A DNA stretch of 64,000 nt from Aurantiacibacter sediminis (GCF_016019885.1 NZ_JAEANY010000003.1:186001-250000); one strand, 5' to 3'; shown: positions 9,724-19,799, counted from the first letter of the stretch. The notes: generated by a model from the letters alone, not told the origin. Translations and numbers: made by a program.

Positions 9724-10614
9724 ATGGGGTCTCCTTTGGATTATATCGAAATTCTGCGCAGCAATGTGATGGACATGTGGAATGGTGCCGTCGCCTTGTT
9801 GCCCAATCTCGCAATCGCGATTGTCGTCCTGCTGATTACATGGATCGTGGCACGGTTTGCTTTGCGCATCGCCAATGCGATCATCGGCAAGACAGAGCTT
9901 CGCGAAGATCTGCGCCAGCTGATCCAAACTTTTGTGCGGTTGCTTATCTGGATTGGCGGCCTTGTCCTTGCACTAATCGTCGCAATCCCGGGCTTCACGC
10001 CCGCAGGATTGATCGCAGGTCTAGGCATCGGCGCGCTGGCGATCGGCTTCGCTTTTCAGGACATCTTCGAGAATTTCCTCGCGGGCGTGCTGATCATGCT
10101 GCGCGAGAAGATGCGCATCGGCGATCTCATCGAATGCGAAGGCGTCACGGGTAAGGTCGAGAAGATCACCCTGCGCGAAACCTATATCCGCCAGCTTTCC
10201 AATGAGCTGACCGTGATGCCGAACTCGATGCTGTTCAAGAACCCGGTCGAAATTCTTACCGATGACACGGTGCGCCGGAACGAGGTCGTGGTGGGTGTTT
10301 CTTACGACGCCGATCTCGAAAAGGCGCAGCAGGCGATCTACGATGCGATGGCTACGGTAGATGCCGTGGTCGAGGATCGCCCGGTAATTGTTTACGCGCA
10401 GGAATTCGGCGGCAGCTCAATCAACTTCCTCGTCCAGTGGTATGCGCAATCGGCAGCACGCGATCTGCGCCAGACCAAGAGCGAGGCGATCAAGGCGATC
10501 AAAAAGAGCCTCGACGCTGCAGAAATCGGGATCCCCTTCCCCATCGTCACCAACATGTTCCCGGAACCCCTGCGGATCGAGCAGATGGGCGACAATGAGA
10601 AGAGTTCCGGCTGA
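9724..10614 (+). CDS. Small mechanosensitive channel, MscS family
   Basis: 296 residues. Three transmembrane helices in the first 120 residues are followed by the MscS pore-lining helix and beta domain: GLIAGLGIGALAIGFAFQDI, then FLAGVLIML, with REKMRIGDLIECEGVTGKV after it. It senses membrane tension and releases solutes on osmotic downshock (family knowledge). It is divergent from lysK with a 95-nt gap, and its stop is 3 nt from the stop of the convergent gene at 10618. Confidence 0.92.
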   Translation: MGSPLDYIEILRSNVMDMWNGAVALLPNLAIAIVVLLITWIVARFALRIANAIIGKTELREDLRQLIQTFVRLLIWIGGLVLALIVAIPGFTPAGLIAGLGIGALAIGFAFQDIFENFLAGVLIMLREKMRIGDLIECEGVTGKVEKITLRETYIRQLSNELTVMPNSMLFKNPVEILTDDTVRRNEVVVGVSYDADLEKAQQAIYDAMATVDAVVEDRPVIVYAQEFGGSSINFLVQWYAQSAARDLRQTKSEAIKAIKKSLDAAEIGIPFPIVTNMFPEPLRIEQMGDNEKSSG

Positions 10615-10617
10615 GCG

Positions 10618-11472
10618 CTACCAATCGAAAGAGATTGACCGATTGACCGTATGGCGCGCGGGCTTTGCTCGCTCCTTCTGCGCTTTCTCCGCCCGTTCCA
10701 AGGCTGCGCGCTGCTCGCGAAGCTTGGCTGCAAGATTAGTGGAGACCAAGCCATCTGAGGTAGGCTTCGTCGTGGGCGCGGGAGCTCTTTGAGGAGGCTG
10801 CGAAGACCGGGGCTTGATCGATACCAGAGTGGCTGGATCATATTCCCGCCTGACCGGAGGTGCTGGCTCGTCCTTGCGAGAGGCGGAAGCAGGCTCTGGG
10901 GTTTCGGTTAAAGGCGCTTCAGCTTCTCTCACGGGAACTTGTTTATCTGTCCTCCGTCGCCGCATGAATGCGAAAGCTACGAGCGCCAACACCGCCATCA
11001 ATCCGATCAGCGCAAACCAGAGCGAATTGCCACTCGCTTCGGATGCCTCGGCGGTGGCTGGGTTTGCAGCTGCGTCGGCAGTCGGCGCAGGTGTCTCCGG
11101 CGGCAGTGCTGGTGACGGCGCGGAGCCCTCGCTCTCTGGCGGCGTGACTTGAACCGGCTCCGACGCAGTCACGGGTTCATCGGCGCTTTGCTGGACCGGC
11201 TCCTGTCGCGCAGGACTACCGGCTTCGGGAGCCGCGGTCGGCGTTGGTGTCGGCTGGGCGGGCAATTCCTGGACAATCGGGTTTGCTGCTGCGCTCGGCC
11301 TTGCCTGAGGCTGTTGCTGAGACTCGCCCTCACCCGGCGGCAATTGAAAATCGCTCGGAATTGCGGGCGTGATAGGCGTCGCGCTGCTCTGCGGAAGAGG
11401 CGCGTCTTGCGCCGTCGCCGCGTTTGGCAGGACTGCAAGGATCATGGCCCAGAATATTGGTCGCAAACTCAT
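10618..11472 (-). CDS. Signal-peptide protein with Pro/Ala-rich region and one TM helix
   Basis: 284 residues; function unknown. An N-terminal signal (MSLRPIFWAMILAVLPNAATA) is followed by about 110 residues of low-complexity Pro/Ala/Glu/Gln sequence, one transmembrane helix (SLWFALIGLMAVLALVAFAF) flanked by RRRR, and then a basic, Pro-rich cytoplasmic tail ending NRSISFDW. The tail has a coiled-coil-like piece rich in Leu, Arg, Glu and Ala. The architecture suggests a bitopic inner-membrane scaffold. ATG at 11472 or 11484. It converges with the mscS gene. Confidence 0.6.
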   Translation of the reverse strand: MSLRPIFWAMILAVLPNAATAQDAPLPQSSATPITPAIPSDFQLPPGEGESQQQPQARPSAAANPIVQELPAQPTPTPTAAPEAGSPARQEPVQQSADEPVTASEPVQVTPPESEGSAPSPALPPETPAPTADAAANPATAEASEASGNSLWFALIGLMAVLALVAFAFMRRRRTDKQVPVREAEAPLTETPEPASASRKDEPAPPVRREYDPATLVSIKPRSSQPPQRAPAPTTKPTSDGLVSTNLAAKLREQRAALERAEKAQKERAKPARHTVNRSISFDW

Positions 11473-11583
11473 GGCAACCGCCATAGCGCAGCGAGCGCAG
11501 AATATCCTGAACGAATATTCATCCGCCGAAGGCGACGCCCACAGGTGCGATGGATCGCGTCTGCGCTGCGACAGGCGGCGCTT

Positions 11584-11985
11584 TTACATCGTAACCCGGG
11601 CGTAGGTGATCTGGCCGTCTTCCACGAAATAGGCGGTGACCGTGCAGCAATAGACTTGCCCGCGTTCGGTATATTCGACCGTGTCGATCACGCGGTTCCC
11701 ATAAGCTTCGCGATCGACCACCCGCACGGTCGGTGCATCGGGGCGAAAGTTCTGCGCGTAGGCTTCGGCAATCTGCGCCCTGCCCTGAAAGCTGAAGCCG
11801 TTCGCATCGACAATCGCATCATCGGCAAAGTGGGCAACGAAGCGCGCGCGATCCCGCGCCTGATAGGCCGCCGTGGCGCTGGCGATTACCTGCTCGGGTG
11901 ATCGTTGCTGATCCCCTTGTGCAGGAGCCGCCGTGTGCACAGCAAATACAGCCAAGGCTCCCAAAGACATCATGAATTTCCGCAT
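11584..11985 (-). CDS. Secreted SnoaL-like (NTF2-fold) protein
   Basis: 133 residues. A signal peptide (MRKFMMSLGALAVFAVHTAAPAQG) then an NTF2-fold domain of the SnoaL/DUF4440 type: IASATAAYQARDRARFVAHF, DDAIVDANGF, GRAQIAEAYAQNF. The ribosome site GGAGGGAT lies upstream of the ATG at 11985, which rules out the longer open frame to 12198. Function in the periplasm is unknown; the fold is used for small-molecule binding or isomerase reactions. Divergent from the DinG-type helicase gene. Confidence 0.75.
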   Translation of the reverse strand: MRKFMMSLGALAVFAVHTAAPAQGDQQRSPEQVIASATAAYQARDRARFVAHFADDAIVDANGFSFQGRAQIAEAYAQNFRPDAPTVRVVDREAYGNRVIDTVEYTERGQVYCCTVTAYFVEDGQITYARVTM

Positions 11986-12071
11986 GGCCAATCCCTCCTT
12001 GCCACATCTGTTCACCGATTGTCTGGCAGAGCAATGTTTACAATTCGTTCTCATCGCCGATAGTGGATCCG

Positions 12072-14804
12072 ATGCCGCTACAGCCGCTTCCCCTTCCCGC
12101 TTTGCACGCCAGCCACGCAGGCAGCTGGCATCGTGCGGCCAATGGCGAAACCGAAGGACTGTCCAAAGGCCAGGCGGTGATGGCTGCTGCCGATACACCG
12201 CATCTGATCATGAACGCTCCGCTGATCGCCACACGGCTTGGCTATCCGGATTTGTCCGGTCTCGACCTGCTTGAGCTCTTCGCCTTTGTACATCCAGCGA
12301 AATTCTGCGTTCCGACGCCCAAGGGCCTCGCCCATGCTCTGGACCTTGAGGAGCCGGAGGACGGCGCGCAAGTCCCCGAATTTCTGCAATTGGCCGCCGC
12401 ACAATTGCTTGAGCATTGTGAAGTCGAAGACTGGGCAGAGCGCGAGGGGGCATGTAGCGTGTTGCAATCGCTCGCCAAATTGCGCTGGGCATGGGCGCCC
12501 GTGGTCGCGCCGCATATCCGCCAGCCCAAAACGGCAGAGAAATGGCTCTTTTCCAAATTGCCCGAGTGGCAGGAAGCACCGGAAAGGCCGCAGCCTGCCC
12601 AGCTGACATTAGGCGAGGATCGAATCCTCGGCCAATTGGAGGAGCTTACGGGCGCTGCTGCGGAGCGGCGAGACGGTCAGCGGGACTATGCGAGCGCAGT
12701 GGGCAACATATTCGCGCCGCGCGAAAAGAAGGCGCGGCCGCACGTTCTGCTGGCAGAAGCGGGTACCGGGATTGGCAAGACGCTGGGCTATCTCGCCCCC
12801 TCCTCTCTCTGGTCGCGGGAGGCGCAGGGCACTGTCTGGGTCAGCACCTACACCAAGAATTTGCAGCGCCAACTCCGGGCGGAAAGCCGCCGCGCGTGGC
12901 CGGAAGAGCGGCCCGATGGCTCGCGTCCGGTCGTCGTGCGCAAGGGCCGCGAAAACTACCTCTGCCTGCTCAATCTGGAGGACGCCGTGCAAGGCGGCTT
13001 TGGCGGCCGTGCTGCGATTCTCGCGCAATTGGTCGCAAGGTGGGCCGCCTTCACGCAGGATGGCGACATGATTGGCGGCGATCTGCCCGGCTGGCTGGGT
13101 ACGCTGTTTCGCAACCGCGCCATCAAGAGCCTGACCGATCAACGCGGCGAGTGCGTGTATGCAGGCTGCCCGCATTACCGCAAATGCTTCATCGAACGCG
13201 CCGCAAGGGCGAGCGCGCAGGCCGATCTTGTGATCGCGAACCATGCGCTGGTGATGGTCAATGCCGCGCGCGGGCGCGACCATGCGCAGCGCCCGACGCG
13301 CATCATCTTTGACGAGGGCCATCACGTTTTCGATGCCGCTGACAGCACCTTCTCTGCCGCGCTGACCGGGCAGGAAGCCATCGAACTGCGGCGCTGGATC
13401 ATCGGGCCCGAACGCGGCTCAAAAGGGCGGCGGCGCGGCCTATCCGCCCGGCTCGCCGACGTGGCAAGCTATGACGAGGCAGGCGGTGAAGCGATCGAAG
13501 CGGCGCGCGAAGCCGCTCACGTCCTCCCCTCCGAAGGATGGCTCGGCCGCATCGCTGAAAACGCGCCATCGGGAGAGATCGAAACGCTGCTCGCAGCCGT
13601 GCGCGCGATAACCTATGCCCGCGACGAAAGCGGCGCTGCGGATGCAGGATATGGCATCGAGACAGAGGCCGCGGGGCTCGAAGGCAATTTCGTCGAGTTG
13701 GCACAGGCCGCCGCGCAAGCTCTCGCCGCAATTCGCCATCCGCTCATCAGACTGGGCGTACGCTTGGAAGCGATGCTGGAAGAAGCACCCGATTGGCTCG
13801 ACGGACAAGGACGGGCGCGGATAGAAGGCGCGCGCTTCTCGCTCAGCTGGCGCATCGACACACTCGCCGCGTGGGAATCCTTGCTGGGCCGATTGGGCGG
13901 ACCTGCCGATCCTGAATTCGTCGACTGGCTGGCAGTCGAACGCGGCGATGCCCGCGAGTTCGATATCGGGCTTTACCGGCACTTCCTTGACCCCATGAAG
14001 CCCTTTGCCAACACCGTGCTGGAAGGCGCTCATGGCGTAATGCTCACCAGCGCCACATTGACGGACCGCCTCGCCGAGGGTCGCGACTGGTCAAGCGCGA
14101 TTGCCCGCTCCGGCGCTCCGCATATCGAAGTGCAACCGCGCGTTGCCGAGGCCGAAAGCCCGTTCGATTATGCCAGCAACGCAGAAGTGCTGATCGTCAC
14201 CGATGTCAAGAAAGGCGATCTGGCGGGCCTCGCAGGAGCATATGCGCGCATCATCGAAGCGTCGGGCGGAGGCGTGCTCGGCTTATTCACCGCCATCCGC
14301 AGACTGCGCGCCGTACACGGTCGCATCGCAGACCGGCTGGCGCGCGCAGGATTGCCGCTGTTCGCCCAGCATGTTGATCCTATCGACACCGGCACGCTGG
14401 TCGACATTTTTCGCGATGATCCGCGCGCCAGCCTGCTCGGCACCGATGCCCTGCGCGATGGTGTCGACGTGCCGGGAGAATCGCTGCGCTGCGTCGTGAT
14501 GGAGCAGGTGCCCTGGCCCAAGCCCAGCATTCTCCACCGCGCACGCCGCGCAGCGCAAGGTGGCTCCGCCTATGATGACAGGATCATGCGCGGACGGCTT
14601 GCACAGGCTTTCGGTCGGCTCATCCGCAGCCGGGATGATCGCGGTCACTTCATCGTCCTCTCACCCGCTTTCCCAAGCCGCCTGCTCACCGCTTTTCCTG
14701 TAGGTGTGTCCATCACCCGGCTTTCGCTAGATGAAGCTTTACAACGCGTGGCAGCGGGTGTTTCGTGCAAGGCAGGGATCGAGAAAGAGGAACGTCAAGC
14801 GTGA
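12072..14804 (+). CDS. DinG/XPD-type ATP-dependent DNA helicase
   Basis: About 910 residues, superfamily 2 helicase. Seen: Walker A AEAGTGIGKT near residue 232, four Cys that can hold an FeS cluster (one in ENYLCLL near 297, then GECVYAGCPHYRKC at about 359-370), the DEAH-type box DEGHHVFDAAD near 415, and the C-terminal motifs TSATLTD and DALRDGVDVPGESLRC. The first 150 residues are an extra domain not found in E. coli DinG. Probably removes unusual DNA structures or R-loops. A GTG at 12063 would add three residues. Its stop overlaps the next start as GTGA (14801-14804), so the two genes are translationally coupled. Confidence 0.88.
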   Translation: MPLQPLPLPALHASHAGSWHRAANGETEGLSKGQAVMAAADTPHLIMNAPLIATRLGYPDLSGLDLLELFAFVHPAKFCVPTPKGLAHALDLEEPEDGAQVPEFLQLAAAQLLEHCEVEDWAEREGACSVLQSLAKLRWAWAPVVAPHIRQPKTAEKWLFSKLPEWQEAPERPQPAQLTLGEDRILGQLEELTGAAAERRDGQRDYASAVGNIFAPREKKARPHVLLAEAGTGIGKTLGYLAPSSLWSREAQGTVWVSTYTKNLQRQLRAESRRAWPEERPDGSRPVVVRKGRENYLCLLNLEDAVQGGFGGRAAILAQLVARWAAFTQDGDMIGGDLPGWLGTLFRNRAIKSLTDQRGECVYAGCPHYRKCFIERAARASAQADLVIANHALVMVNAARGRDHAQRPTRIIFDEGHHVFDAADSTFSAALTGQEAIELRRWIIGPERGSKGRRRGLSARLADVASYDEAGGEAIEAAREAAHVLPSEGWLGRIAENAPSGEIETLLAAVRAITYARDESGAADAGYGIETEAAGLEGNFVELAQAAAQALAAIRHPLIRLGVRLEAMLEEAPDWLDGQGRARIEGARFSLSWRIDTLAAWESLLGRLGGPADPEFVDWLAVERGDAREFDIGLYRHFLDPMKPFANTVLEGAHGVMLTSATLTDRLAEGRDWSSAIARSGAPHIEVQPRVAEAESPFDYASNAEVLIVTDVKKGDLAGLAGAYARIIEASGGGVLGLFTAIRRLRAVHGRIADRLARAGLPLFAQHVDPIDTGTLVDIFRDDPRASLLGTDALRDGVDVPGESLRCVVMEQVPWPKPSILHRARRAAQGGSAYDDRIMRGRLAQAFGRLIRSRDDRGHFIVLSPAFPSRLLTAFPVGVSITRLSLDEALQRVAAGVSCKAGIEKEERQA

Positions 14805-15328
14805 AACGCCTGGGCCTGCTGCGTCATGCAAAATCCGATTGGGACGATTTGTCCCTGCGCGACTTTGACCGCGGGCTAAACGATCGCGGGCGCAAGGGCG
14901 CAAAATTGATGGGCGATCACATTCGCCAGCACGGCGCGAAGTGGGATCTGATGGTTGCTAGCCCTGCTGAACGCGTAAAACGAACGCTTGAAGCTAGCGA
15001 GCTCGATATGCCCGTGACCTATAAAGAAAAAGCCTATCTGGGCGATGCCGCAACGCTGATGGCACTGGTAAGCGAGAATGCGGGCGACGCCGATGCCGTG
15101 CTGGTCGCGGCGCACAATCCGGGTCTGCAGGAACTTGCGCTGACACTCGTGCCGACCGAAGGCGAGGATGAACTGTTCGAAGAGGTTATGCGCAAATATC
15201 CGACCGCCGCCTTTGCGGTGTTTGAGCTCGACATCGATGACTGGTCGGAGCTCGAGAGCGGTTGCGGGAAACTGGTGCATTTCGCCCGTCCCCGAGACCT
15301 GGATCCTGAACTGGGCCCACAGGGCTAG
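14801..15328 (+). CDS. SixA-like histidine phosphatase family protein
   Basis: 175 residues. It carries the phosphohistidine nucleophile motif RHAKSDWDD (His near residue 9) and the second catalytic His in AAHNPGLQEL. Related SixA proteins remove phosphate from histidine on phosphotransfer proteins. GTG start at 14801 inside the helicase stop (GTGA), with GAGGAA about 8 nt before. The longer frame from 14765 lies inside the helicase gene. Its stop shares CTAG with the stop of the convergent TetR gene (15325-15328). Confidence 0.85.
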   Translation: MKRLGLLRHAKSDWDDLSLRDFDRGLNDRGRKGAKLMGDHIRQHGAKWDLMVASPAERVKRTLEASELDMPVTYKEKAYLGDAATLMALVSENAGDADAVLVAAHNPGLQELALTLVPTEGEDELFEEVMRKYPTAAFAVFELDIDDWSELESGCGKLVHFARPRDLDPELGPQG

Positions 15329-15921
15329 GCCGTCTTCGACTGCAGCAAGTCCAATTGCCGCTCCACCCGCCGCATGATCTGTGCGGACCATTCCTGCGGC
15401 TCCATATCCGGGCCGAAATTCTGGCCGCGTAGCACGACATGGCCGTGAACCATCGCGACGAGATCCGCAGCAATGCGGCGCGCTTCATTCCCGATGTCTT
15501 CGAGCCTTGCCACGAGTGCAACAAAAAACTCGTAATTGGCGAGCGCGATTGTCCGCGCTTCTGACGAGGGGGCATATCCCGTCGTTTGCGGATTGAACAT
15601 CAGGCGATAATGCTGCGGCTGCTTGCGCGCGAGCAGCAGGTATTCGCGGACTGCGGCCAAAACGGCCTCTCGCGGATCGCTTTCTCGTTTTCCCGCTTCT
15701 CGAGCAGCGGTCCCCAACCGTTCGAAGCCCTGCACGAAAAGCGCGTCCAGCAATCCCGCCCTTCCGTTGAAATTGCGATAAATCCCGATGGTCGATTGCT
15801 TGGCGCGCTTGGCAACTTCTCGGACCGTCAGTCCTTCGATCGAGATTTCCTCGATCGCGATTGCCGCAGCTTTGATGAGTGTATTGCGGCTTTCCATTCC
15901 CTGCCTTCGCCTAACCGGCAT
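15325..15921 (-). CDS. TetR-family transcriptional regulator
   Basis: 198 residues. The N-terminal helix-turn-helix is visible in IEGLTVREVAKRAKQSTIGIYRNF, with the remainder alpha-helical as in TetR ligand domains. I chose the ATG at 15921; the frame stays open to 16089 but that would run over the palindrome and the divergent start. It faces the alpha/beta hydrolase gene, and a perfect GATAAC-N3-GTTATC palindrome lies between them, so it probably represses both itself and the hydrolase. Confidence 0.85.
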   Translation of the reverse strand: MPVRRRQGMESRNTLIKAAAIAIEEISIEGLTVREVAKRAKQSTIGIYRNFNGRAGLLDALFVQGFERLGTAAREAGKRESDPREAVLAAVREYLLLARKQPQHYRLMFNPQTTGYAPSSEARTIALANYEFFVALVARLEDIGNEARRIAADLVAMVHGHVVLRGQNFGPDMEPQEWSAQIMRRVERQLDLLQSKTA

Positions 15922-15972
15922 TTCGCCGACCTCTGCCTCCGCTCTTGACGAGTACACTTGAATGCGCAATGC

Positions 15973-15987
15973 GATAACGCTGTTATC
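15973..15987. promoter_or_regulatory. Palindromic operator candidate in the TetR/hydrolase divergent region
   Basis: Perfect inverted repeat GATAAC-GCT-GTTATC, 51 nt from the TetR start and 12 nt from the hydrolase start. Position and symmetry fit a TetR-dimer site; binding is inferred. Confidence 0.6.
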
Positions 15988-15999
15988 ACAGAGTGCAAT

Positions 16000-16869
16000 A
16001 TGAAGGCCAAGCTCCCTCCCTTGTTTCAAAAGCTCTCGGCGGCGAGCCCCGCCGCCGCCGGCAAGGCTGCGCATTTCCTCTTCACGCACCCACTTCCCAC
16101 CGCCATCCGATCAGAGGCGGAGAAAAGGCTGGCGAGGAAGGCGCAGGCAAAACTGACTGAAGCGGAGCGGACCGACATGTGGGTCAACGGCTATCGCATC
16201 GCCAGCTATCGGTTCGCCGCAGCCACACCCAAGCCGCGCGGCACCGTCATGATGGTGCATGGTTGGACGAGCGCCTCTGCCTTCATGACTGCGCCGATCC
16301 CCGCCCTTTGCGAGCGTGGGTACGATGTTGTCGCATTCGATATGCCTGCGCATGGCAAGTCGAGCGGGCGGCGCGCGGAATTGATGGATTGCGTGCTCGC
16401 TATGATTGCCGTTGCAGACCGGCACGGCCCGATCGACCAGATCATTGCGCACAGTTTCGGTGGGCCTGTCACCACGATGACGATCGCTGGCGGCCTGTCA
16501 AAAGGGCTTACCGACCAGACGCGCCTGCTCTTTATCGCTTCTCCCAACAGATTGGCGGATGTGACCGAACAGTTTTCCCGCGCGATTGGACTTTCGCGCG
16601 AGGCGCAGGCCGAATTCGAGAAGCGATTGGTGCAGCCCTTTGGCGTCGATCTTGATGCGATGGATGGAAACTTGTTGCTGTCGGATTGCCCCAATCCTCT
16701 CACCATCCTGCATTCGCGTGACGATCGCGAGGTAGCATTCGATGCGGCGGAGAAATTCGCAAGCCTTGGCGAGCAGGTGACGCTGAGGCCACTCAACGGG
16801 CTCGGCCATCGCCGAATCCTGCACGCCCAGCCGAGTGTCGCGGCGATGCTGGACGCTGTCTCAGGCTGA
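16000..16869 (+). CDS. Alpha/beta hydrolase
   Basis: 289 residues. Catalytic features: oxyanion strand MMVHGWTSAS, nucleophile elbow AHSFGGP with Ser near 152, acid in the late strand TILHSRDDREV, and His near 270 in GLGHRRIL. Probably an esterase or lipase of unknown substrate. The ATG at 16000 is favoured over TTG at 15958 because the latter lies on the far side of the operator palindrome. Likely controlled by the divergent TetR regulator. Confidence 0.85.
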   Translation: MKAKLPPLFQKLSAASPAAAGKAAHFLFTHPLPTAIRSEAEKRLARKAQAKLTEAERTDMWVNGYRIASYRFAAATPKPRGTVMMVHGWTSASAFMTAPIPALCERGYDVVAFDMPAHGKSSGRRAELMDCVLAMIAVADRHGPIDQIIAHSFGGPVTTMTIAGGLSKGLTDQTRLLFIASPNRLADVTEQFSRAIGLSREAQAEFEKRLVQPFGVDLDAMDGNLLLSDCPNPLTILHSRDDREVAFDAAEKFASLGEQVTLRPLNGLGHRRILHAQPSVAAMLDAVSG

Positions 16870-16883
16870 GTTTTCGGAAAATT

Positions 16884-17318
16884 TCAGTCGAGCGCGGCTG
16901 CCAGCCGATCACGGATCTGGCGGAGCTGTTGCTTCACGTCCAGCTGCTGATCTTGCGCCTTTTCCAAATCACTCACTGCGTGATCTTTCGGCGGTGTAGC
17001 CAGCGCAGATGACGTTTCCAGGATTGCGCCTGTCGCTCCGGCTTTCGCAGCGGAAATCGCCTTTTTAGCGCCTTTCAGCGTGTAGCCTTCTTCATTGACC
17101 AAGCGATTGATCGTTTCGACCATGGCCACATCTTCAGCACGGTAAAGCCGCCGGCCGCCACTGCGTTTCAAGGGATTGAGGCTCGGGAATTGCTGCTCCC
17201 AATATCGCAGCACATGGGGTTTGATACCGAACGCGGCGGAGACTTCCCCAATGGTGCGCATCGCACCTTCCGCCTTGCCGTCCTCAAACAGCGGACCGGA
17301 GGAGGCGCTGTCGCTCAT
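16884..17318 (-). CDS. MerR-family transcriptional regulator
   Basis: 144 residues. The winged helix is seen in [25 protein letters not shown], then [18 protein letters not shown], followed by a short coiled-coil C terminus rich in Gln and Arg. No Cys-based metal-binding loop is present. The gene overlaps the ihfA stop (ATGA, 17315-17318), an arrangement widespread in alphaproteobacteria. Its role there is not established. Last gene of the rpmF operon. Confidence 0.88.
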   Translation of the reverse strand: MSDSASSGPLFEDGKAEGAMRTIGEVSAAFGIKPHVLRYWEQQFPSLNPLKRSGGRRLYRAEDVAMVETINRLVNEEGYTLKGAKKAISAAKAGATGAILETSSALATPPKDHAVSDLEKAQDQQLDVKQQLRQIRDRLAAALD

Positions 17319-17623
17319 CCGGCGTCAGCGATCCTGTCTTTTAACTTGTGGCTGGCACGGAACGTCATGACGCGGCGCGGTGTGATCGGCACTTCAACGC
17401 CCGTTTTGGGGTTGCGGCCGATACGCTCTTTTTTGTCACGCAAAACGAAGCTTCCGAAACCGGAAATCTTCACGTTTTCGCCATCCGACATGGCATCGCA
17501 CATTTTGGCGAGAATGGCTTCGACAAGATCGAGGCTTTCGGCCCGCGAAAAGCCAAGCTTGTGGTTGATCGTCTCAGCCAGATCGGCGCGCGTCAAAGTG
17601 CCAACGGAGCGCATGGTATCCAT
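17315..17623 (-). CDS. ihfA: Integration host factor subunit alpha
   Basis: 102 residues. DNA-bending protein, partner of IHF-beta. Seen: the HU/IHF start [20 protein letters not shown], the DNA-intercalating Pro region [27 protein letters not shown] and the [12 protein letters not shown] ending. The stop overlaps the merR start by four bases. It lies downstream of fabH in the conserved rpmF-plsX-fabH-ihfA order. Confidence 0.95.
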   Translation of the reverse strand: MDTMRSVGTLTRADLAETINHKLGFSRAESLDLVEAILAKMCDAMSDGENVKISGFGSFVLRDKKERIGRNPKTGVEVPITPRRVMTFRASHKLKDRIADAG

Positions 17624-17733
17624 GACATTTCCTTCTCAATACTAGCGACCCTTGTTCCGTATGCGCAGGTCACAGCCCGAAAGCAAGGTAAAGGCAGGTG
17701 ATGATGGGGAAAAATTCTGCTCTCGCGGCAGGG

Positions 17734-18699
17734 TTAGACGCGCAAGAGGCTGGCGCCCCAGGTGAAGCCGCCGCCCATGGCTTCCAGCATCACTAGGTCG
17801 CCTTGCTTGATCCGCCCATCCCGGCGCGCCACGTCATAGGCGAGCGGAACGGAAGCTGCAGACGTGTTCGCATGCTGTCCGACTGTCACCACCAATTTCT
17901 CAAGCGGCAGTCCAAGCTTCTTGGCAGTGGCGTCCAGAATTCGCTGGTTTGCCTGATGAGGAACCACCCAGTCGATGTCGCCCGGAACGTGTCCTGCATC
18001 CTCCAGCACCTCGACCAGTACGCTGGAGAGATTGGTCACGGCATGGCGGAAAACTTCCCGCCCCTTCATGCGCAGCTTGCCGACTTCACCCGTGGTGGAC
18101 GGCCCGCCATCGACATAGAGAAGGTCGCAATGCTCACCCTCTGCGTGAAGGCGCGTGGCGAGAAGGCCCGGCCCGTCTTCCGCAACGTCCTGCGCTTCGA
18201 CCACCATGGCGCCAGCACCATCTCCGAAAAGAACGCAAGTGGTGCGATCTTCCCAGTCGAGGATCCTACTGAAGGTCTCCGAGCCTATGACGATCGCACA
18301 CTTCGCCATGCCGGAGCGCAGCATCGAGTCCACCGTGCCCATCGCATATAGGAAACCCGAACAGACAGCCGCAACATCGAACGCAGCGAAGCCTTTACCG
18401 CCAAGCGCCGCCTGCACCTGTGTGGCGGTGGCGGGAAATGTGCGATCAGGCGTGGCAGTGGCGAGCACAATCAGGTCGATATCGCCGATAGAAACGCCCG
18501 CGTCATCGAGTGCCGCCTGCGCTGCCGCCGTCGCCAGCGTGCCGGTCGTTTCGTCCTCGCCAGCGATATAACGCTGGGTGATGCCGGTCCGCTCGCGGAT
18601 CCATTCGTCACTCGTGTCGACCTGCTCGGCAAGCTCCGCATTGCTGACGCAGCGCTTGGGCAGCGCCGAACCGGACCCGAGAATGACAGAGCGGATCAT
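17734..18699 (-). CDS. fabH: 3-oxoacyl-ACP synthase III
   Basis: 321 residues. Condenses acetyl-CoA with malonyl-ACP to start fatty acid synthesis. The catalytic triad is complete: Cys113 in [12 protein letters not shown], His248 in [10 protein letters not shown] and Asn278 in [10 protein letters not shown]. The end [13 protein letters not shown] is typical. Its ATG overlaps the plsX stop (ATGA, 18696-18699), so the genes are co-translated. Confidence 0.97.
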   Translation of the reverse strand: MIRSVILGSGSALPKRCVSNAELAEQVDTSDEWIRERTGITQRYIAGEDETTGTLATAAAQAALDDAGVSIGDIDLIVLATATPDRTFPATATQVQAALGGKGFAAFDVAAVCSGFLYAMGTVDSMLRSGMAKCAIVIGSETFSRILDWEDRTTCVLFGDGAGAMVVEAQDVAEDGPGLLATRLHAEGEHCDLLYVDGGPSTTGEVGKLRMKGREVFRHAVTNLSSVLVEVLEDAGHVPGDIDWVVPHQANQRILDATAKKLGLPLEKLVVTVGQHANTSAASVPLAYDVARRDGRIKQGDLVMLEAMGGGFTWGASLLRV

Positions 18700-19769
18700 G
18701 CCTTTGGCTCGTCGCCAGAGCTGTGGCCATTGCCTGTTTCGCGCAAGGCGTCTTCGCCCATTTCGGCAAGATCGGCAGCGATGCGGGTGGTGATGTCATC
18801 CTCCAGCAGGCGCGCGGTGACATGCACGGCATTGGCCACGCCCTTGGCATTGGCGCTGCCATGCGATTTCACGATCACGCCATTGAGGCCGAGAAACACC
18901 CCGCCATTGTGATTATTGGGATCGAGATGGTGGCGCAGCAGCTCGGTCGCCGGGCGACTGACGAGGAAGCCGACCTTTGAGCGCAACGAGCTGGTAAAGG
19001 CGGTCTTCAGCAAATCGGTCACGAAGCGCGCGGAGCCTTCGATCGCTTTCAGCGCGATATTGCCGGAAAATCCATCGGTCACGACCACATCGACTTCGCC
19101 GCGGTTGATCTTGTCCGCTTCGATAAATCCATCGAATTCAAGCGCGAGGCCCGTCGCATCGCGCAGCGATTGGCTGGCGGTGCGCAGATCGTCGGTGCCC
19201 TTGATACTCTCGGTTCCGATATTCAGGAGCCGCACGCGCGGCTCTGCCTTGGCGGTCACGATGCGTGAATAGGCAGCGCCCATGATGGCGAACTGGATGA
19301 GGTTGCGTGCATCGCAATCCGTATTCGCACCCAGATCGAGCATGACCACGTCATTCTCGCCGAGGGTGGGCATCAGGCCAGCAAGCGCGGGGCGATCGAT
19401 GCCAGGCATGGTGCGCAGGGCGAGCTTGCTCATCGCCATCAGCGCGCCGGTATTGCCGCCGCTGACAGCAGCGCCGCAGTTGCCCTCTTTTACGGCATTT
19501 ATGGCCAAGCCCATGCTTGTAGTCTTGGCACGACGAATGGCGCGGCTGGGCTTTTCATCGCCCTCCACGACCTCATCGCAATGCAGGATTTCGCTGGCCG
19601 CAGCCATGCCGGGATGCTCATCGAGCGCAGACTTGATCCGCGCTTCGTCACCCACCAGCAGGAATCGGAACTTGTCATGGTCACGCCGCGCCTCGGCAGC
19701 GCCATGCACCATTACGCGCACGCCTTCATCGCCGCCCATCGCATCAATCGCGATACGCGGCAGACTCAT
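18696..19769 (-). CDS. plsX: Phosphate acyltransferase PlsX
   Basis: 357 residues. Makes acyl-phosphate from acyl-ACP for phospholipid synthesis. Seen: the N-terminal [12 protein letters not shown] motif, the [14 protein letters not shown] loop, LDLGANTDC, and [17 protein letters not shown]. The highly polar C-terminal tail is short. It is 30 nt downstream of rpmF and overlaps fabH. Confidence 0.97.
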   Translation of the reverse strand: MSLPRIAIDAMGGDEGVRVMVHGAAEARRDHDKFRFLLVGDEARIKSALDEHPGMAAASEILHCDEVVEGDEKPSRAIRRAKTTSMGLAINAVKEGNCGAAVSGGNTGALMAMSKLALRTMPGIDRPALAGLMPTLGENDVVMLDLGANTDCDARNLIQFAIMGAAYSRIVTAKAEPRVRLLNIGTESIKGTDDLRTASQSLRDATGLALEFDGFIEADKINRGEVDVVVTDGFSGNIALKAIEGSARFVTDLLKTAFTSSLRSKVGFLVSRPATELLRHHLDPNNHNGGVFLGLNGVIVKSHGSANAKGVANAVHVTARLLEDDITTRIAADLAEMGEDALRETGNGHSSGDEPKA

Positions 19770-19799
19770 GCGCTAACGCTCCTATCCAATGCCGAAGTC

